Source of the DNA: Nocardia aurantiaca
GTDB taxonomy: Bacteria; Actinomycetota; Actinomycetes; Mycobacteriales; Mycobacteriaceae
DNA length: 64,000 nt
Reading direction: 5' to 3'
NCBI RefSeq assembly: GCF_009708175.1
Contig: NZ_WMBB01000006.1
Span: 1 to 64,000 of the forward strand
Positions 60,000-64,000 of this stretch are shown here, piece by piece. How positions within the stretch are numbered: the stretch's first letter is position 1; each line of letters starts with the position of its first letter. The position numbers and the translations under genes are program-made. Under the pieces are notes generated by a model. The model was not told the DNA's origin. It did no database searches and worked only from the letters and a program-made list of their open reading frames with translations.

Positions 60000-60420
60000 G
60001 TGTATGGGTTCGAAGGGGGAAACGAAACGCTCGACACGTGCGGCATCGCCGAATTGGCGGCCGCGATGGCGGCCCTGTCCGAATCGGTCCTGCACGGGAA
60101 CCTGACCCCGTTTACCGACGGTGAGGTCGTGGATTTGATGCAGCGCCTCGAAATCAGGCAGCTTGAGATAACCAAAACCTCGCTGTCCGAAAACTTTCCG
60201 GCCCCTCAATCTGACCTTGGCGTGCGACCACTGTCATGCGTTGGTCAATGACAGTGCCGGGGGTTGGAGAACGGTTGTGATGGGTGAGGGTTCGCGGTAT
60301 CGGGGGCGGACGGGGTGGATCGCGCCGAAGAGTCTCGATCCGTCGGGTGTTCCGCGGGTGAACGAGCGGCATCACGTGGGGGAGCGGGTCGCTGTGGCGG
60401 TCGAGTCGAGCTGCCAGCGG
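60000..60420 (+). pseudogene. 13E12-family DUF222/HNH endonuclease, internally deleted
   Basis: The 5' part encodes FTDGEVVDLMQRLEIRQ, the typical N-terminal region of 13E12 proteins. In another frame the 3' part encodes LTLACDHCHALVNDS, GRTGWIAPKSLDPSG and VPRVNERHHVGE, the C-terminal HNH and tail of the same family. The whole middle (about 300 codons) is missing and the two parts are out of frame. It is a relic of a mobile-type gene inserted near pheT. Confidence 0.75.
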
Positions 60421-60820
60421 CGGGGTTCACGGGGGTGGGGTTCACGGGTGGCGTGACCCTGGGGGCTGCTCGTGCCCGGCTGGGGTGGGCAGGACAACGG
60501 GAAGCCGTGGTTGCTTCACCTGTCTCCCTGCCCTGCCGGGCATGGGCGGGCTTGCGCTGCCAGGGCTTGGGCGCCGGGTTTGGGCTGCCCAACGTGGGCT
60601 GAGGCCGGGTTGGAAGCGATGACCCGCCGATCCCGGCCCGACATGGCAGCGACCATCGGCCCCGGCATCGATGACCACCTTCCTACGGCCACCCCACCAT
60701 CGGGATGTGAGGATCACCCCCAGCAGCGACCCCAGCCCACGGCTTCAAAGGTGAGGTGGCCGGCCGGCGAGTTCGGCCTCCCAAGCCAGCCCCCTCCCTC
60801 CTCCAGGCGTCTTTCAGTCT
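60421..60820. other. intergenic region, no gene seen
   Basis: This 400-bp GC-rich stretch lies between the 13E12 relic and the hexanucleotide repeat. It holds one short direct repeat (GGGGTTCACGGG, twice near 60425-60450) and no reading frame with a ribosome site or family match. Confidence 0.5.
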
Positions 60821-60858
60821 TTTGTCTCTTTGTCTTTGTCTTTGTCTTTGTCTTTGTC
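60821..60858. repeat. TTTGTC hexanucleotide tandem repeat
   Basis: Five perfect TTTGTC units run from 60829 to 60858, preceded by one more at 60821-60826. They lie 20 bp past the pheT stop, in its 3' region on the minus strand (GACAAA units). This AT-rich tract is unlike the surrounding DNA. Confidence 0.85.
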
Positions 60859-60878
60859 TTCGAGCGTTTCCGGCTTCC

Positions 60879-63401
60879 TCAGCCCCGCAACACAGCCCCC
60901 ACCGAGTCAGCAGCACGAGCCACCGCGGCATCACGAGCGGCGCTGGCCTCATCCTCGGTCAACGTACGGTCGATAGCACGGAACCGCAGAGCATAGGTCA
61001 ACGACTTACGTCCCTCACCAGCCTGCGCGCCCTCGTAAACATCGAACAGAGAGATGTTTTCGAGCAACTCACCCGCACCAACTCGAAGGGCGTCCTCCAC
61101 AGCGGCGGCAGGAACCGCCTTGTCGACGCTCACCGAGACGTCCTGAAGCACCGCCGGGAACGCGGAAATCACAGGGGTAGGCCGGATTTCACGCAGCGGC
61201 AGCGCATCGAGGTCGATCTGTACAGCACAGGTGCGCGGGGGCAGATCCGAGCGCTCCAGTACCGCGGGGTGCAGTTCGCCCGCGTGGCCGACGACGACCC
61301 CGTCGACAACGAGCTCGGCGCAACGACCCGGGTGCCACGGAAGGAACTGCGCGGCACGACGTTCGATGGTGACACCCGAGGCGTCGGCGACCGCATCCAC
61401 CAGAGCGAAGGCGTCCGCGGCCTCCACCGAGCGGCCCGGTCCCCAGGGACCGCGCGGTTCGCGGCGACCGGTCAGGACCGCGCCGACACGGATCGGCTGC
61501 TTCGGCAGCGAGCGCAGCAGCGCCTCGATCTCGTCCTCGGTGGGACGGCGATCCACCGGCAGCGGGCCGACGGGCGCGGTCTCATCGGTCGGCAGGGTGA
61601 CCTGACCGATGGCGTAGATCGCGAGATCGCGTTCGCCGCGGGAGATATTGCGCGCGGCGATCTCCAGCAGGCCCGGCAGCAGTGTGGTGGACAGTTCGGC
61701 GCGCTCGACATCGAGCGGGTTCAGCACCCTCAAGGTCTTGCGGCGCGGGTCGTCCGCGTCCAGGCCCCAGGTGTCGAAGACGCCCGCGGGCATGAACACC
61801 GGGGCGGGCACCTCGACGCAACCCTCGAAGGCCAGGGCCTTGCTCACCGCGCGGCGGCGACGCTGCCCGGCGCTGAGGCCGCGGCCGGCGGGGGCGGTGG
61901 GCAGCACCGATGGGATCTTGTCCAGACCCTCCAGGCGCAGCACCTCCTCCACCAGGTCGGCGGGTTGGGTCAGGTCGGGCCGCCAGCTCGGCGGGGTCAC
62001 GATCAGCTGGCCGTGGCCGGATTCGCTGACGCCGACCTCGATGGAGCAGCCCACCTGCTGCAGCCGGCGGGTGGCCGCGCCGGGCGCGTAGTGCACGCCC
62101 GCGGTGCGGTCGGCCAGGTCGATGTCCATGACGATCGGCTGCGGGGCCGGGCCGGTCACCCGCACGTCGGTCAGGACGGATTCGACTGTGCCACCGGCGA
62201 TCTCGGCCAGCAGGGTGGCCGCGCGATCCAGGGCGGCCAGGTTGATCTCGGGGTCCACGACCCGTTCGAACCGGCGGCTGGCCTCGGAACCGAGCTTGTG
62301 GCGGCGCGCGGTGCGGGCCACGGCCACCGGATTCCAGGTGGCGGCCTCGAGCAGGATGTCGGTCGAGCTGTCCGAGACCTCGGTGCTCGCGCCGCCCATG
62401 ATGCCCGCGAGGGAGATGACGCCGGTGTCGTCGGCGATCACCACGTCCTCGGCGTCCAGGGTGCGCTCGGCCTCGTCGAGGGTACGCAGTGTTTCGCCCT
62501 TGTGGGCGCGGCGCACCACGAAGCCGCCCCGCACCTTGGCCGCGTCGAAGGCGTGCAGCGGCTGACCCAGCTCGAGCATCACGTAGTTCGTGACGTCCAC
62601 GGCCGGGGAGATCGGGCGCACACCCGACAGCAGCAGGCGACGCTGCAACCACCACGGGCTCACGGCCTTCGGATCGATGCCGGTGACGCGGCGCACGGCG
62701 AAACGCGTGCACAGCGACTCGGGCTCGATTTTCACCGACCACGCCTCGGTCTCGTCGTCGGGCAGCAGACGCACGGCCGGGTCGCTGTATTCCAGATCGA
62801 AGCCGCAGGCCAGTTCGCGCGCCAGGCCGCGCGCCGAGAAGGCATAGCCGCGGTCGGGGGTGATGGCCAGCTCGATGACCGTATCGTCCATGCCCAGCAG
62901 CTCATTGGCGTCCGCGCCGGGCTCGGCGGTGCCGGGCTCGAGCACCAGGATGCCGCTGTGGTCCTTGCCGATGCCCAGTTCGGCGACCGAGCAGATCATG
63001 CCGTTGCTGGTGTGGCCGTAGGTCTTCCGCGACGCGATCTTGAAGCCGCCGGGCAGCACACCACCCGGCAGCACCACGACAACCAGATCGCCGACGGCGA
63101 AATTCCGTGCGCCGCAAACGATCTCCTGCAGCTGTGTGGAATCGCCCGCCGGCCCGCCCCGGCCGATATCGACCTTGCAGAACCGGATCGGCTTCTTGAA
63201 CTCGGTCAACTCGGTGATCTCCGCGACCCGGCCCACCACCAGCGGGTGCTCGATGTCACCGGTCACCGGCTCCAGCGGGTCGACCTCTTCGACTTCCAGA
63301 CCGACCCGGACGAACCCCGCGTCGAGCTCCTCCGGCGTCACCGACCACCCGGGGGTGGTCCGCTGCAGGATTTCCGTCAGCCAGGACTGCGCTACTCGCA
63401 C
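60879..63401 (-). CDS. pheT: phenylalanyl-tRNA synthetase beta subunit
   Basis: This 840-residue subunit has an N-terminal OB/EMAP-like tRNA-binding domain (about 45-160, including [12 protein letters not shown]). The B3/B4 editing domain follows (about 215-390, [12 protein letters not shown]), then B5, the catalytic-like core and a C-terminal anticodon-binding FDX-ACB domain (about 745-840, [17 protein letters not shown] in part; [10 protein letters not shown]). Together with PheS it charges tRNA-Phe. It is 32 bp after pheS. Confidence 0.97.
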   Translation of the reverse strand: MRVAQSWLTEILQRTTPGWSVTPEELDAGFVRVGLEVEEVDPLEPVTGDIEHPLVVGRVAEITELTEFKKPIRFCKVDIGRGGPAGDSTQLQEIVCGARNFAVGDLVVVVLPGGVLPGGFKIASRKTYGHTSNGMICSVAELGIGKDHSGILVLEPGTAEPGADANELLGMDDTVIELAITPDRGYAFSARGLARELACGFDLEYSDPAVRLLPDDETEAWSVKIEPESLCTRFAVRRVTGIDPKAVSPWWLQRRLLLSGVRPISPAVDVTNYVMLELGQPLHAFDAAKVRGGFVVRRAHKGETLRTLDEAERTLDAEDVVIADDTGVISLAGIMGGASTEVSDSSTDILLEAATWNPVAVARTARRHKLGSEASRRFERVVDPEINLAALDRAATLLAEIAGGTVESVLTDVRVTGPAPQPIVMDIDLADRTAGVHYAPGAATRRLQQVGCSIEVGVSESGHGQLIVTPPSWRPDLTQPADLVEEVLRLEGLDKIPSVLPTAPAGRGLSAGQRRRRAVSKALAFEGCVEVPAPVFMPAGVFDTWGLDADDPRRKTLRVLNPLDVERAELSTTLLPGLLEIAARNISRGERDLAIYAIGQVTLPTDETAPVGPLPVDRRPTEDEIEALLRSLPKQPIRVGAVLTGRREPRGPWGPGRSVEAADAFALVDAVADASGVTIERRAAQFLPWHPGRCAELVVDGVVVGHAGELHPAVLERSDLPPRTCAVQIDLDALPLREIRPTPVISAFPAVLQDVSVSVDKAVPAAAVEDALRVGAGELLENISLFDVYEGAQAGEGRKSLTYALRFRAIDRTLTEDEASAARDAAVARAADSVGAVLRG

Positions 63402-63433
63402 TTGACGTTTCGCTTCCTCGTATCGGGGTCAGG

Positions 63434-64000
<567 letters not shown>

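Overview
The window is high-GC DNA from an actinomycete, most likely a Nocardia or a close relative in the Mycobacteriales. Four points support this: GTG starts are common; genes are packed into operons that join through 4-nt ATGA/GTGA overlaps; the rRNA leader is of actinobacterial type; and the backbone is the mycobacterial order pheS-pheT ... argC-J-B-D-F-R ... argG ... argH ... mpg ... tyrS, read here on the minus strand. The assignment rests on recalled synteny and protein families, not on a database search.

Layout. Positions 1-360 hold the promoter and leader of a minus-strand rRNA operon whose 16S gene lies outside the window. Next come tyrS, a DoxX/GntR pair, leuA behind a leucine-rich leader peptide, a stand-alone Clp-N protein, mpg, a secreted DUF3761 protein, an ECF41-type sigma factor with its oxidoreductase partner, LtrA, a two-component system, and an operon joining two glycosyltransferase-like proteins to a haem b/molybdopterin oxidoreductase (12.3-15.5 kb). 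From 15.6 to 26 kb lie membrane and cell-envelope genes: a multi-TM protein, a sugar epimerase, an ABC exporter with its own TetR, GtrA, a YfhO-like protein, a GT2 and a WecE-type aminotransferase. A 987-residue hydrolase/acyl-CoA ligase fusion follows.

The most striking locus is 29.4-34.0 kb: a family 2B encapsulin shell gene, then a terpene cyclase of the 2-methylisoborneol synthase type with a long disordered N-terminus, a GPP methyltransferase and an isopentenyl-diphosphate isomerase. Together these would make C11 terpene precursor and package the cyclase in a protein shell. The cyclase N-terminus carries the same short GPSGLG motif twice, a strong candidate for the shell-targeting signal.

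From 34 to 50 kb are nsrR-hmp (nitric oxide defence), ilvA, an SMR efflux gene and the arginine regulon. Near-identical ArgR-type operator/promoter blocks lie before argC and argG. From 49.4 to 59.9 kb are an LCP ligase, a PEP-mutase-like enzyme, a TetR-SDR-acyl-CoA ligase operon with a perfect palindromic operator, an unknown gene pair, a short Rho paralogue and an alpha/beta hydrolase. The window ends in a decayed 13E12/HNH gene, a hexanucleotide repeat, pheT and the 3' part of pheS.

Gene remnants (a DsbA-like tail at 9.06-9.23 kb, a sigma-factor-like tail at 51.9 kb, the 13E12 gene at 60 kb and a possible membrane-protein remnant near 36 kb) sit between intact operons and show active decay of accessory DNA. 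Starts were moved inward from the longest open frame wherever a ribosome binding site, an overlap or the family's usual N-terminus called for it.
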